Origin: an uncultured Lachnospiraceae bacterium
Lineage (GTDB): Bacteria; Bacillota; Clostridia; Lachnospirales; Lachnospiraceae
Reading direction: 5' to 3'
NCBI GenBank assembly: GCA_910588875.1
Contig: CAJURT010000011.1
Location: forward strand, 15,541-79,540
Length of the DNA: 64,000 nt
Under the pieces are notes generated by a model that was not told where the DNA came from, ran no database searches, and saw nothing but the letters and a program-made list of their open reading frames with translations. Positions within the stretch are counted from its first letter, which is position 1, and the number at the start of each line of letters is the position of its first letter. The position numbers and the translations under genes are program-made. Shown in pieces: positions 8,818 through 17,278 of the stretch.

Positions 8818-9468
8818 ATGAGATATCTGACTTTTGCCCTTGCCAAGGGCAGGCTGGCCAGCAAATCCCTGGAGATGTTTGAAAAGATCGGCATTACCTG
8901 TGAGGAGATGAAGGATAAGAATTCCAGAAAGCTGATTTTTACCAATGAGGATCTGAAGTGCCGTTTTTTCCTGGCCAAGGCCAATGATGTGCCTACCTAT
9001 GTGGAGTACGGGGCTGCAGACATCGGGATTGTGGGAAAGGACACGATCCTGGAGGAAGGCAGGAAGCTATATGAGGTGCTGGATCTGGGGATCGGCCGCT
9101 GCAGGATGTGTGTGTGCGGGCCGGAGGAGGCAAGGGAGTATCTAAAGCACCATGAGATGATCCGGGTGGCCACCAAGTACCCGGCCATTGCCAAGGATTA
9201 TTTCTATAATAAAAAGCATCAGACCGTGGAGATCATCAAGTTGAACGGTTCTATCGAACTGGCGCCCATTGTGGGGCTTTCTGAGGTGATCGTGGATATT
9301 GTGGAGACCGGATCCACCTTGAGGGAGAACGGACTGGCAGTGTTGGAGGAGGTCTGCCCTCTGTCTGCCCGGATGGTGGTGAACCAGGTGAGTATGAAAC
9401 GGGAAAATGAGCGGATTGCCAGGATTATACGGGAGATGAAAGGGCTGGTCCAGGAAAACTGTGGATGA
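8818..9468 (+). CDS. hisG: ATP phosphoribosyltransferase, short form
   Basis: First enzyme of histidine synthesis, joining PRPP and ATP. At about 216 residues it is the short form, which lacks the C-terminal regulatory domain and needs HisZ. Family segments include TFALAKGRL at the N terminus, EYGAADIGIVGKD, and the PRPP-loop segment DIVETGSTLRENGL. The ATG at 8818 has GGAAGG spacing that fits better than the ATG at 8809. It lies 53 bp after hisZ, and its stop is close to hisD. Confidence 0.94.
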   Translation: MRYLTFALAKGRLASKSLEMFEKIGITCEEMKDKNSRKLIFTNEDLKCRFFLAKANDVPTYVEYGAADIGIVGKDTILEEGRKLYEVLDLGIGRCRMCVCGPEEAREYLKHHEMIRVATKYPAIAKDYFYNKKHQTVEIIKLNGSIELAPIVGLSEVIVDIVETGSTLRENGLAVLEEVCPLSARMVVNQVSMKRENERIARIIREMKGLVQENCG

Positions 9469-9500
9469 CGGAAGGTTGCTTAGCAGAGAGTGGAGGAAAA

Positions 9501-10793
9501 ATGAGAATTGTCAAATTAAATGAGGAGAGCCGGCAGGACATCCTTGCCAATTTACTGAAACGGGATCCCAACAATTACACCGGTTATGAGGACAAGGTTC
9601 GGGAGATTGTAGAAAATGTAAAGAACCGCAGGGATGAGGCTCTTTTGGAATATACAAAGAAGTTTGACGGTGCGGATTTGACGGCGGATCGGCTTCGGGT
9701 GACAGAGGAGGAGATCCGGGAGGCTTTTTCCCTGGTGGAGCCGTCCCTTTTGTCGGTGATGGAAAAATCCATGAAAAATATCCGGGAATATCATGAAAAG
9801 CAAAAGCAGTACAGCTGGTTCGACAGCCAGCCAAACGGCACCATACTGGGACAGAAGGTGACGCCTCTGGCCAGTGTGGGGGTGTATGTGCCAGGAGGAA
9901 AGGCGGCCTATCCCTCTTCAGTGCTGATGAATATTATCCCGGCCAAGGTGGCGGGAGTGGAGAGGATTGTGATGGTGACGCCTCCGGGAAAGGACGGAAA
10001 GGTGAACCCGGTGACCCTGGCAGCGGCCCATCTGGCAGGGGTGACGGACGCGTATAAGGTAGGCGGCGCCCAGGCGGTTGCGGCCCTGGCTTTCGGGACG
10101 GAATCCATACCCCGGGTGGATAAGATTGCCGGGCCGGGCAATATATTTGTGGCTCTGGCAAAAAAGGCGGTTTACGGGCATGTGAGCATTGACAGCATTG
10201 CCGGACCCAGTGAGATTCTGGTGCTGGCGGATGAAAGCGCCAATCCCCGGTATGTGGCGGCAGACCTTCTTTCCCAGGCAGAGCATGACGAACTGGCCAG
10301 CGCCATTTTGGTGACTACCAGTATGGAACTGGCAGAGCAGGTTTCGTCTGAGGTGGAGGGATTTGTGAAAGAACTTTCCCGGAAGGAGATCCTTGAGAAG
10401 TCCCTGGAGAATTACGGGTATATCCTGGTGGCAGATACCATGGAGGATGCCATAGAGGCGGCTAACCAGATTGCCTCGGAGCATTTGGAGATTGTGACGA
10501 GAAATCCCTTTGAGGTGATGACAAAGATTCGGAATGCGGGAGCGATTTTCCTGGGCGAGTACAGCTCAGAGCCTCTGGGAGATTATTTTGCAGGCCCCAA
10601 CCATGTGCTTCCCACCAATGGGACAGCGAAGTTTTTCTCGCCTCTGGGGGTGGATGATTACGTGAAGAAATCCAGCATTATTTATTATTCCAAAGAAGCA
10701 CTGGAGCCGATCCATAAAGATATCGAGATCTTTGCCGAGGCAGAAGGACTGACAGCCCATGCCAATTCGATCCGGGTGCGGTTTGAAAAATAG
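9501..10793 (+). CDS. hisD: Histidinol dehydrogenase
   Basis: NAD-dependent zinc enzyme that performs the last two oxidations from histidinol to histidine. The 430-residue protein shows GVYVPGGKAAYPSSVLMN, KIAGPGNIFVALAKK, DSIAGPSEILVLAD and AEHDELASA, with the terminal histidine-rich catalytic segment around ASEHLEIV and GPNHVLPTNGTAKF. I chose ATG 9501, which has GTGGAGG 6-10 nt upstream; an alternative ATG at 9465 overlaps the hisG stop (ATGA) but lacks a site. It is third in the his operon. Confidence 0.94.
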   Translation: MRIVKLNEESRQDILANLLKRDPNNYTGYEDKVREIVENVKNRRDEALLEYTKKFDGADLTADRLRVTEEEIREAFSLVEPSLLSVMEKSMKNIREYHEKQKQYSWFDSQPNGTILGQKVTPLASVGVYVPGGKAAYPSSVLMNIIPAKVAGVERIVMVTPPGKDGKVNPVTLAAAHLAGVTDAYKVGGAQAVAALAFGTESIPRVDKIAGPGNIFVALAKKAVYGHVSIDSIAGPSEILVLADESANPRYVAADLLSQAEHDELASAILVTTSMELAEQVSSEVEGFVKELSRKEILEKSLENYGYILVADTMEDAIEAANQIASEHLEIVTRNPFEVMTKIRNAGAIFLGEYSSEPLGDYFAGPNHVLPTNGTAKFFSPLGVDDYVKKSSIIYYSKEALEPIHKDIEIFAEAEGLTAHANSIRVRFEK

Positions 10794-10848
10794 CAGGAGC
10801 AGAAAAGGGCAGGGAGAAGAGGACGAGAAAGAGAAAGAAAAGGGAAAA

Positions 10849-11373
10849 ATGGAATTGCTGAATTGGATAAGGGGAAAGAAAAAACAGGATAGCGCCCAAA
10901 ATCAGGACACACGGCAAAAAATGTACACTTTTGTTGTCCAGGACATATTTACGATTAAAAGCCAGGGCTGTGTGGTGGTCGGTATGGTGGAAGGAGATAC
11001 CATCCGTGTGGGAGATCCCGTTTATATTGTAAAAAGGGGCAAGCGGTTTTTGCAGTCAACCGTGACCGCTATGGAGAATCAGGTCAACGGGAGAATGAAG
11101 GAGGCGCCGCCAAAGGTGAATGTGGCACTGATGTTTCGGGATATCTCCTCTTCGGAACTTGAAAAGGGAGATGTGATTTGCAATGTGAAGCCGACGTTTG
11201 TTTATAAGGACGGGGAAGTGAATCCGCGGCTGCAGGGGCTTTTGGCGGAGAGAAATCACACGATCCTTAAAAATCTGGAGGAATATATCCAGGAGGAGAT
11301 GACCTTGTACAGGGAGCCGGAGACCGCCTGTGCAGCAAGGGAGGAAAAAGGGGGAGCGGAGTTGCCCCGTTAA
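10849..11373 (+). CDS. EF-Tu domain-2-like protein in the his operon
   Basis: A 174-residue protein of unknown role. Residues about 23-110 look like the beta-barrel domain 2 of translational GTPases: YTFVVQDIFTIKSQGCVVVG corresponds to the domain-2 start, then VGDPVYIV and a closing SSELEKGDVICN segment parallel to REEIERGQVL. No GTPase domain (no P-loop or NKxD) is present. The remainder is a charged helical tail. The start at 10849 has AAGGGA 5 nt upstream. It sits between hisD and hisB, where no histidine enzyme is missing. I cannot assign a function; binding of RNA, a nucleotide or a protein through the barrel are all possible. Confidence 0.7.
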   Translation: MELLNWIRGKKKQDSAQNQDTRQKMYTFVVQDIFTIKSQGCVVVGMVEGDTIRVGDPVYIVKRGKRFLQSTVTAMENQVNGRMKEAPPKVNVALMFRDISSSELEKGDVICNVKPTFVYKDGEVNPRLQGLLAERNHTILKNLEEYIQEEMTLYREPETACAAREEKGGAELPR

Positions 11374-11413
11374 GGGACACAAAAATAAATGGATAACAGG
11401 GAGGTTTGCCCCT

Positions 11414-12019
11414 ATGGACAAAAAAACGGAGCAGAACAGGATTGCCGCAATCACCAGAACGACAAAGGAGACCGACATTTCTCTGACCCTGAATCTGGAC
11501 GGAAGCGGCCAGGCAGAGATTGATACGGGAATCGGTTTTTTTGATCATATGCTTCATGGTTTTGCCCGGCATGGATTGTTTGATCTGCAGGTAAAGGTAA
11601 AGGGAGATTTGCAGGTGGATACCCACCATACCATTGAGGACACGGGAATTGTGCTGGGAAATGCTATCAGGCAGGCCGTGGGGGATAAGGCAGGGATTGT
11701 CCGTTATGGTTTTCGGATTCTACCCATGGATGAGGCTTTGATTCTCTGCGCTCTGGATCTGTGCAACCGGCCTTATCTGGTCTATGATCTGAGACTGGAC
11801 CGGGAAAGGGTGGGAGATTTGGAGACGGAGATGGTGCGGGAGTTTTTTTATGCGGTCGCCTACGGTGCGGCCATGAATCTCCATATCAAACAGATGGATG
11901 GCAGCAATAACCACCATATTATTGAGGGAACTTTTAAGGCTTTTGGCAAGGCGCTGGACGAGGCCACCAGGCGGGACGGGCGGATTTTAGGCGTGTTGTC
12001 CACGAAAGGGAGTTTGTAG
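11414..12019 (+). CDS. hisB: Imidazoleglycerol-phosphate dehydratase
   Basis: Manganese enzyme that dehydrates imidazole glycerol phosphate in histidine synthesis. The 201-residue monofunctional form shows the duplicated metal-binding motifs: FFDHMLHGFARHG with DTHHTIEDTGI in the first half, and HIKQMDGSNNHHIIEGTFKAFGKAL in the second. The start ATG 11414 follows GGGAGG by about 10 nt, within a frame that is open further upstream. It overlaps no neighbour and is followed after 23 bp by hisA. No phosphatase domain is fused. Confidence 0.95.
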   Translation: MDKKTEQNRIAAITRTTKETDISLTLNLDGSGQAEIDTGIGFFDHMLHGFARHGLFDLQVKVKGDLQVDTHHTIEDTGIVLGNAIRQAVGDKAGIVRYGFRILPMDEALILCALDLCNRPYLVYDLRLDRERVGDLETEMVREFFYAVAYGAAMNLHIKQMDGSNNHHIIEGTFKAFGKALDEATRRDGRILGVLSTKGSL

Positions 12020-12042
12020 AATAACAAAGGAGCAGAATAACT

Positions 12043-12807
12043 ATGCAGCTATATCCGGCAATCGATATGAAGAATGGCAAATGTGTCCGTCTGACACAGG
12101 GGCTTTTTGACAAGGTGAAGATATATGGGGACAGTCCGGCAGACATGGCAAAGCTGTGGGTCAGCCAAGGGGCCTCTTTCCTTCATTTGGTGGATTTGGA
12201 TGGGGCGCTGGCAGGCCGCTCAGTAAATGAGAATGCTATCCGGGCTATTGTGGAGCAAGTGGATGTGCCGGTGGAACTGGGGGGCGGCCTCCGCAGCGCC
12301 GGGGCAGTCCAATATATGCTGGATTTAGGGGTAAGCCGGTGCATTATCGGGACAAAGGCAGCAGAGAGGCCGGAATTTATCCGGGAACTCGTCGAGCAGT
12401 TTGGCCCGGAGAGGATTGTGGCCGGGGTGGATGCTAAGGAGGGTTTGGTGGCTGTGGATGGCTGGGAACGGACCAGCCAGGTGACAGTGGTGGAGTTGTG
12501 CCTGAAAATGAAAGAATATGGAGTACAGCATATTGTATACACAGATATTTCCCGGGACGGCATGCTGAGCGGCCCAAATGTAGCCTACACCAAAATGCTA
12601 ACGGAAAAGACAGAACTGGATGTGATCGCTTCCGGCGGTGTATCTTGTATGGAAGATTTGGAAATCCTATATAACAGTGGGATTTCTGGAGTGGTGATTG
12701 GGAAGGCCTTATATGAGGGGAAGATTTCCCTGGAAGAGGCAGTGAAAAAATACCGGCAGGGAAAGGAAAAAGGAATGGCAGGAGGCAGTGTGGTATGTCG
12801 GATGTGA
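12043..12807 (+). CDS. hisA: ProFAR isomerase
   Basis: (Beta/alpha)8-barrel isomerase that converts ProFAR to PRFAR by an Amadori rearrangement. The 254-residue protein shows the catalytic Asp in PAIDMKNGKCVRL (residue 8), LVDLDGA, VELGGGLR and the second catalytic Asp in YTDISRDGML. A phosphate-binding VIGKALYEGK segment lies near the end. An AAAGGAG site precedes the ATG. Its last 13 bp overlap the start of the downstream HisF-like/HisI/HisE fusion, a sign of translational coupling. Confidence 0.95.
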   Translation: MQLYPAIDMKNGKCVRLTQGLFDKVKIYGDSPADMAKLWVSQGASFLHLVDLDGALAGRSVNENAIRAIVEQVDVPVELGGGLRSAGAVQYMLDLGVSRCIIGTKAAERPEFIRELVEQFGPERIVAGVDAKEGLVAVDGWERTSQVTVVELCLKMKEYGVQHIVYTDISRDGMLSGPNVAYTKMLTEKTELDVIASGGVSCMEDLEILYNSGISGVVIGKALYEGKISLEEAVKKYRQGKEKGMAGGSVVCRM

Positions 12808-14093
12808 AGCAATTATTTGCGGGAATTGGATGCAGGGAAGGAAAACCGGTGGTTCTGGGAGATGGAAAGGAGGCGAAAGGCCGTTCCTTAAAGACACTGG
12901 CCCACTATTATAACGATAATGGAGCCGATGGCCTGCTGTTATGGGATATGTCAGAGAACGATGAAGACCATGAGCGTACCATAGGTATACTCAAAGAATT
13001 GGCCAGGGGGATAGATATTCCCATTGTCACCGGCGGCCGGGTAAAGCGGCTGGAGGATGTGAAGAAGTATCTGTATGCCGGGGCAAAGGCAGTGTTCCTG
13101 GATGGTTCGGATTTGGACAATGTGGATTTGATCAAGGAGGCGGCCGACCGGTTTGGAAGCGAGAAAATCTATGTCCATCTTCCTTCGCCCCGTCTTCTGA
13201 ACCGGGTTGCAGAATTCATCCAGCTGGGGGCATCGGAGATTTTACTTGATGTGGCCGGGAATGTGGAGATTCTGGAGGCGGAGTCCTATATCTGCCAGGA
13301 GGGCCCGTTTCTCATTCTGTGCAAGGAACAGGAACTTCCTGTGATCTCCGTCTGCATGGCAGCAGAGCATTCGGCAGGTGTGGTCCTTACTGTGCCAAAG
13401 ACCGGGGATGGAAGTTATATGGAACTGAAGGGAGAACTGAAAAAACGGGGGCAGAAAGTAGCCACCTTTGCCAGCAAAATAGAATGGGGCAGCTTTAAGA
13501 CCAATGAGGATGGCCTGGTGCCAGTGGTTGTGCAGGACTATAAGACAGAACAGGTGCTGATGCTGGCTTATATGAATGAACAGGCTTTTGAGGATACCCT
13601 GCGCACGGGAAAGATGAATTATTATAGCCGCAGCCGCAAGGAACAATGGCTGAAGGGTGAAACTTCAGGGCATTTTCAGTATGTGAAGTCCCTGTATTTG
13701 GACTGCGACAATGATACGGTTTTAGCGAGGGTCCATCAAATCGGTGCGGCGTGCCATACAGGGAGCACCAGCTGCTTTTTTCAGGCATTGGCTGAGAAAG
13801 AACATAAGGAAACCAATCCCTTAAAGGTATTTGAGGATGTGCTGGCCGTGATCCGTGACCGGAAAATACATCCAAAGGAGGGATCCTACACGAATTATCT
13901 GTTGGACAAGGGGATCGACAAGATCCTTAAAAAAATTGGGGAAGAGGCCACGGAGATTGTGATTGCTGCCAAAAACCCGGATCCTGAGCAGGTAAAATAT
14001 GAGATTTCGGATTTTCTGTACCATGTGATGGTATTGATGGCAGTAAAGGGGATTACCTGGGAAGAGATCACGGAGGAACTGGCAAACCGGTAA
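12795..14093 (+). CDS. hisIE: HisF-like / HisI / HisE three-domain fusion
   Basis: A 432-residue protein. Residues about 215-320 are phosphoribosyl-AMP cyclohydrolase (HisI) with LDCDNDTVL and GAACHTGSTSCFF metal and active-site motifs. Residues about 335-432 are phosphoribosyl-ATP pyrophosphatase (HisE) with GIDKILKKIGEEATE. The first 200 residues are not part of ordinary HisIE; they resemble a degenerate HisF/HisA barrel (HYYNDNGADGLLLWDMSEN, IPIVTGGRVKRLEDVKKYL, ADRFGSEKI) but the catalytic Asp segment CLDV is replaced by GIGCREGK and the second Asp region is absent. The domain is probably structural or regulatory. GGAGG lies 7-11 nt before the ATG inside hisA. No hisF or hisH is present in the operon. 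Confidence 0.9.
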   Translation: MSDVKQLFAGIGCREGKPVVLGDGKEAKGRSLKTLAHYYNDNGADGLLLWDMSENDEDHERTIGILKELARGIDIPIVTGGRVKRLEDVKKYLYAGAKAVFLDGSDLDNVDLIKEAADRFGSEKIYVHLPSPRLLNRVAEFIQLGASEILLDVAGNVEILEAESYICQEGPFLILCKEQELPVISVCMAAEHSAGVVLTVPKTGDGSYMELKGELKKRGQKVATFASKIEWGSFKTNEDGLVPVVVQDYKTEQVLMLAYMNEQAFEDTLRTGKMNYYSRSRKEQWLKGETSGHFQYVKSLYLDCDNDTVLARVHQIGAACHTGSTSCFFQALAEKEHKETNPLKVFEDVLAVIRDRKIHPKEGSYTNYLLDKGIDKILKKIGEEATEIVIAAKNPDPEQVKYEISDFLYHVMVLMAVKGITWEEITEELANR

Positions 14094-14145
14094 TATCTGG
14101 ATTTTAGTTGCCTGGGCAGCAGGTCAGGGCAAAGAAGGAGGAAAT

Positions 14146-15384
14146 ATGCCGAAGGTAGTGGACAGATTTTTACGTTATGTGGCAATGGATACCCAGTCAA
14201 AGGATGGAAAAGAAGAGATTCCCAGCACAGGAAAACAGCGGATCCTGGCAGATTTGCTGGCAGAAGAACTTCGTGCCATGGGGGCGGAGGACGTATGGGT
14301 AAGCGGGCAGTCCTATGTCTATGCCACGGTTCCGGCCACCACAGAGAAAGAAGTTCCGGCTCTTGGATTTATAGCCCATATGGATACGTCCCCGGATGCT
14401 TCCGGGGAGAATGTGAAGGCCAGGGTGGTCAATGGATATGACGGGGGAGACATTTGCTTAAATGAAAAGAGGCAGATCTTCTTGTCCCCAAGGGAATTCC
14501 CGTCTTTGGCGGATTATATAGGCCAGGATTTGGTCGTGACAGACGGCACAACGCTGCTGGGTGCAGACGATAAGGCAGGGGTTGCAGAAATTATGGCTAT
14601 GGCAGAATATTTCCTGGCTCATCCTGAGCATCCCCATGGAAAAATTTGTATCGGCTTTACCCCGGATGAGGAAGTGGGGCATGGGGCCGATGGGTTTGAT
14701 GTGGAACATTTCGGGGCCGATGTTGCTTATACTGTGGACGGAGGTACTTTGGGAGAGTTGGAATATGAGAATTTCAATGCAGCCTCTGGCAAAGTGGTAA
14801 TTTATGGACGGGGCGTGCACCCCGGGTCAGCAAAGAATGTAATGAAGAACGCGTCTTTGATTGCCATGGAATTCCAGCAGATGCTTCCGGTTTTCCAGAA
14901 TCCCATGTATACGGAGGGATATGAGGGCTTTTTTCATCTGTCCGATATCCGGGGAAATATGGTAAAAGCCCAGATGGACTACATTATCCGGGATCACGAC
15001 CAGGGCAGGTTTGCAGAGAAAAAAGAAATGTTTTTTTGCATAGCAGATTTCCTCAACAAAAAATATGGGGAAGGAACCGTGGAGGCCCAGGTGAAGGATT
15101 CTTACTATAACATGAAGGAGAAGATAGAACCTCATAAGTATTTGATAGATATCGCTAAAGCAGCCATGGAAAAAACAGGCATTGTGCCGAAGGTGGTCCC
15201 AATCCGTGGGGGTACGGACGGGGCACGTTTGTCCTACATGGGGCTTCCCTGCCCGAATTTGTGTACGGGTGGTGAGAATTACCATGGAGTGCATGAATAT
15301 ATCTGTATCCAATCCATGGAGAAGGTGGCGGAACTGCTGGTGGAGATTGTAAAAGATTTTGTTCATGCTGATTGTTATGCCTAA
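14146..15384 (+). CDS. pepT: Tripeptidase T
   Basis: Cytoplasmic M20-family zinc aminopeptidase that removes the N-terminal residue of tripeptides. The 412-residue protein shows the metal ligands in GFIAHMDTSPD, LLGADDKAGVAEI, FTPDEEVGHGAD, AYTVDGG and the closing NYHGVHEYI, all intact. The start has GGAGG about 8 nt upstream. It follows the his fusion gene by 52 bp without an obvious promoter and ends at a clear terminator, so it may be the last gene of the his transcript. Confidence 0.93.
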   Translation: MPKVVDRFLRYVAMDTQSKDGKEEIPSTGKQRILADLLAEELRAMGAEDVWVSGQSYVYATVPATTEKEVPALGFIAHMDTSPDASGENVKARVVNGYDGGDICLNEKRQIFLSPREFPSLADYIGQDLVVTDGTTLLGADDKAGVAEIMAMAEYFLAHPEHPHGKICIGFTPDEEVGHGADGFDVEHFGADVAYTVDGGTLGELEYENFNAASGKVVIYGRGVHPGSAKNVMKNASLIAMEFQQMLPVFQNPMYTEGYEGFFHLSDIRGNMVKAQMDYIIRDHDQGRFAEKKEMFFCIADFLNKKYGEGTVEAQVKDSYYNMKEKIEPHKYLIDIAKAAMEKTGIVPKVVPIRGGTDGARLSYMGLPCPNLCTGGENYHGVHEYICIQSMEKVAELLVEIVKDFVHADCYA

Positions 15385-15392
15385 GGAATAGG

Positions 15393-15432
15393 GCAGGGAA
15401 TGTATCTGTTGGTACATTCCCTGCTGCTTTTT
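15393..15432 (+). terminator. Intrinsic terminator after pepT
   Basis: GCAGGGAATGTA (15393-15404) pairs with TACATTCCCTGC (15413-15424) across an 8-nt loop, then TGCTTTTT. A 12-bp perfect stem with a short U run marks the end of the his-pepT transcript. Confidence 0.85.
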
Positions 15433-15564
15433 GCAGGCAAATCCAGAAAATCAAGTGGAAAAAGTCTGATTTTTAAGGTTTTTTTATCAAGAAGTTTATG
15501 GTATTATGTGAGAACCTGAAGAGATTTCAAAGCGAAAGAAAAGGGGCGGGAAGGAGACAGGCAG

Positions 15565-17103
15565 ATGGAATTTACGGGAATGATTATTGATGATGAAAAA
15601 ATTGTTCGTGAAGGGATCTGCGATCTGATTGACTGGAAGGCAGAGGGATACCGGCTGATGCCTAATGGAAAGGATGGCAGGGAAGGTCTGGCCGGAATTC
15701 TGAAATACCGTCCGGATCTTGTACTCATTGATATTAAGATGCCTGGCCTTTCCGGGCTGGAAGTGATTCAGGAAGCAAAAAAACAGGGTTTTTCCGGGCA
15801 TTTTATTATCCTGACAGGTTATTCTGAGTTTGAATACGCAAAAACGGCGATATCTATGGGGGTGGAGGGATACCTCTTAAAGCCGATTGATGAGGAGGAA
15901 TTGCTCCAGTATGTGCGGCAGATCCGGAAAAAGCTGGAAAACGAAGCATACTTAAGCAGTTACCATAGCAAAAATGAGGATAAGGCCAGGCAGGAATTGC
16001 TGAGGCGGGTGGTTCTCAATGAAGATACCAAAGAAAACCTGGGTCGGGACATTGGGTTATATCAATTGCCGGTTGAGGGAGGGTGCCTTTGTGTGGCAAT
16101 CTGCAGGGAAGATGAGGGAAAGGCAGAAAATGAAGGGGGACGTTTCCTGGAAAAGGTAAATATTTTGATGGAAGGGGACAGTGCCTGTATTGGCATGTTT
16201 TCGATGCCGGGAGTGGCTGTGCTGGTAGCAAAATCGGTTACCTACCGCCAGTGGAAGAGCCGGATAGAGAAACGGAATAAACGTCTTGCCGGTTTTTATG
16301 GTTCCGGGTTTCGGATTGCTATTGGCAACAATGTCCATAACTGGCAGGAATTGTTTTGTTCTTATGAAAGTGCCAGCTATTTACTGGATCAATCTTTTAT
16401 CTTTGACCAGGATGAGATATTGACCATTGACCTTATCTGCAGCCTGGAGGAGAGCAGGGAGGCCGTCTCTGTGGAATATCTGGAAATGCTGATTGAGGTA
16501 GGGGAGATAAAGGGGATCCGTCAGGCAATGGATATGTTCCGGGATTATTGTGCCTGGCATATGTTAAAGAGTGCGGAAATAAAGATTTTGCTTGTGCAGG
16601 AACTTTTACAGCTGCAGATGCGCCTGCAGAAAAAATATGCCTCTGAGGCATTGTCCAACGAGAGTCTGCAGCCTTCGATCCATAAGCTGATGGGGGCGGA
16701 GGACATGAAGGGGCTTTTGGAATGTTTTGAAAAAGTCCTGTCCGGGTTAAGCCAGGAGGTATGTACAGGTGGTTCCGGCAATATCATCCGCAGGGTATAT
16801 TATTATATGGAGAAAAATTATGATAAAGACCTGAAACTGGAGACGATAGCCAAGAACTTCAACTACAACAGTGCTTATTTGGGAAAGCTGTTCCGTAAGG
16901 AGATGGGGGAAAGCTTCAATAATTCCCTGGATATTATCCGCATTACTAATGCCAGGCGGCTGCTGCAGGAGACGAACCTGAAAGTATACCAGATTTCAGA
17001 GAAGGTGGGATACGGGAGTATTGATTATTTTTATATCAAATTTAAAAAATATGTGGGGATCAGCCCCAAGGAATATCGGAAGAACCTGAAAGGAGAAGAG
17101 TAA
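15565..17103 (+). CDS. YesN-type response regulator with AraC HTH
   Basis: A 512-residue transcription regulator. Residues 1-120 form a receiver domain with MIIDDEKIV, phosphoacceptor Asp56 in LVLIDIKMPG and the conserved Lys in LLKPIDEEEL. The middle 270 residues are a linker without a recognised domain. The last 100 residues are an AraC-type double helix-turn-helix, containing NYNSAYLGKLFRKEMGESF and the closing VGYGSIDYFYIKFKKYVGI. This is the YesN layout; such regulators pair with YesM-like sensors and control glycan-use genes. The nearest YesM-type kinase is 12 kb away at 28977. It immediately precedes the GH5 gene and a terminator follows it. Confidence 0.9.
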   Translation: MEFTGMIIDDEKIVREGICDLIDWKAEGYRLMPNGKDGREGLAGILKYRPDLVLIDIKMPGLSGLEVIQEAKKQGFSGHFIILTGYSEFEYAKTAISMGVEGYLLKPIDEEELLQYVRQIRKKLENEAYLSSYHSKNEDKARQELLRRVVLNEDTKENLGRDIGLYQLPVEGGCLCVAICREDEGKAENEGGRFLEKVNILMEGDSACIGMFSMPGVAVLVAKSVTYRQWKSRIEKRNKRLAGFYGSGFRIAIGNNVHNWQELFCSYESASYLLDQSFIFDQDEILTIDLICSLEESREAVSVEYLEMLIEVGEIKGIRQAMDMFRDYCAWHMLKSAEIKILLVQELLQLQMRLQKKYASEALSNESLQPSIHKLMGAEDMKGLLECFEKVLSGLSQEVCTGGSGNIIRRVYYYMEKNYDKDLKLETIAKNFNYNSAYLGKLFRKEMGESFNNSLDIIRITNARRLLQETNLKVYQISEKVGYGSIDYFYIKFKKYVGISPKEYRKNLKGEE

Positions 17104-17122
17104 ACAGGGTTCGGGATATAGG

Positions 17123-17156
17123 AGACGGCATCTCGCCTGACGGGATGCCGTCTTTT
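17123..17156 (+). terminator. Intrinsic terminator after the YesN-type regulator
   Basis: AGACGGCATC (17123-17132) pairs with GATGCCGTCT (17144-17153), followed by TTT. The hairpin separates the regulator from the GH5 promoter region. Confidence 0.8.
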
Positions 17157-17222
17157 CAAATCTCTAAAAATTCTGAAATTCAGGTGTATTTTTTTGGGTG
17201 TTTTCAGTGGCAGGCAAAATGT

Positions 17223-17228
17223 TACAAT
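17223..17228 (+). promoter_or_regulatory. Candidate extended -10 element of the GH5 gene
   Basis: TACAAT preceded by TG one base upstream forms an extended -10. There is no good -35; instead the repeats AGGTGTATT (17182) and GGGTGTTTT (17196) lie upstream. This is what an activator-dependent promoter would look like. Confidence 0.35.
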
Positions 17229-17278
17229 AGTCACAGAAGGGCATGGATATTATCAAGATAAAAGAAAGGGGAGGCAAC

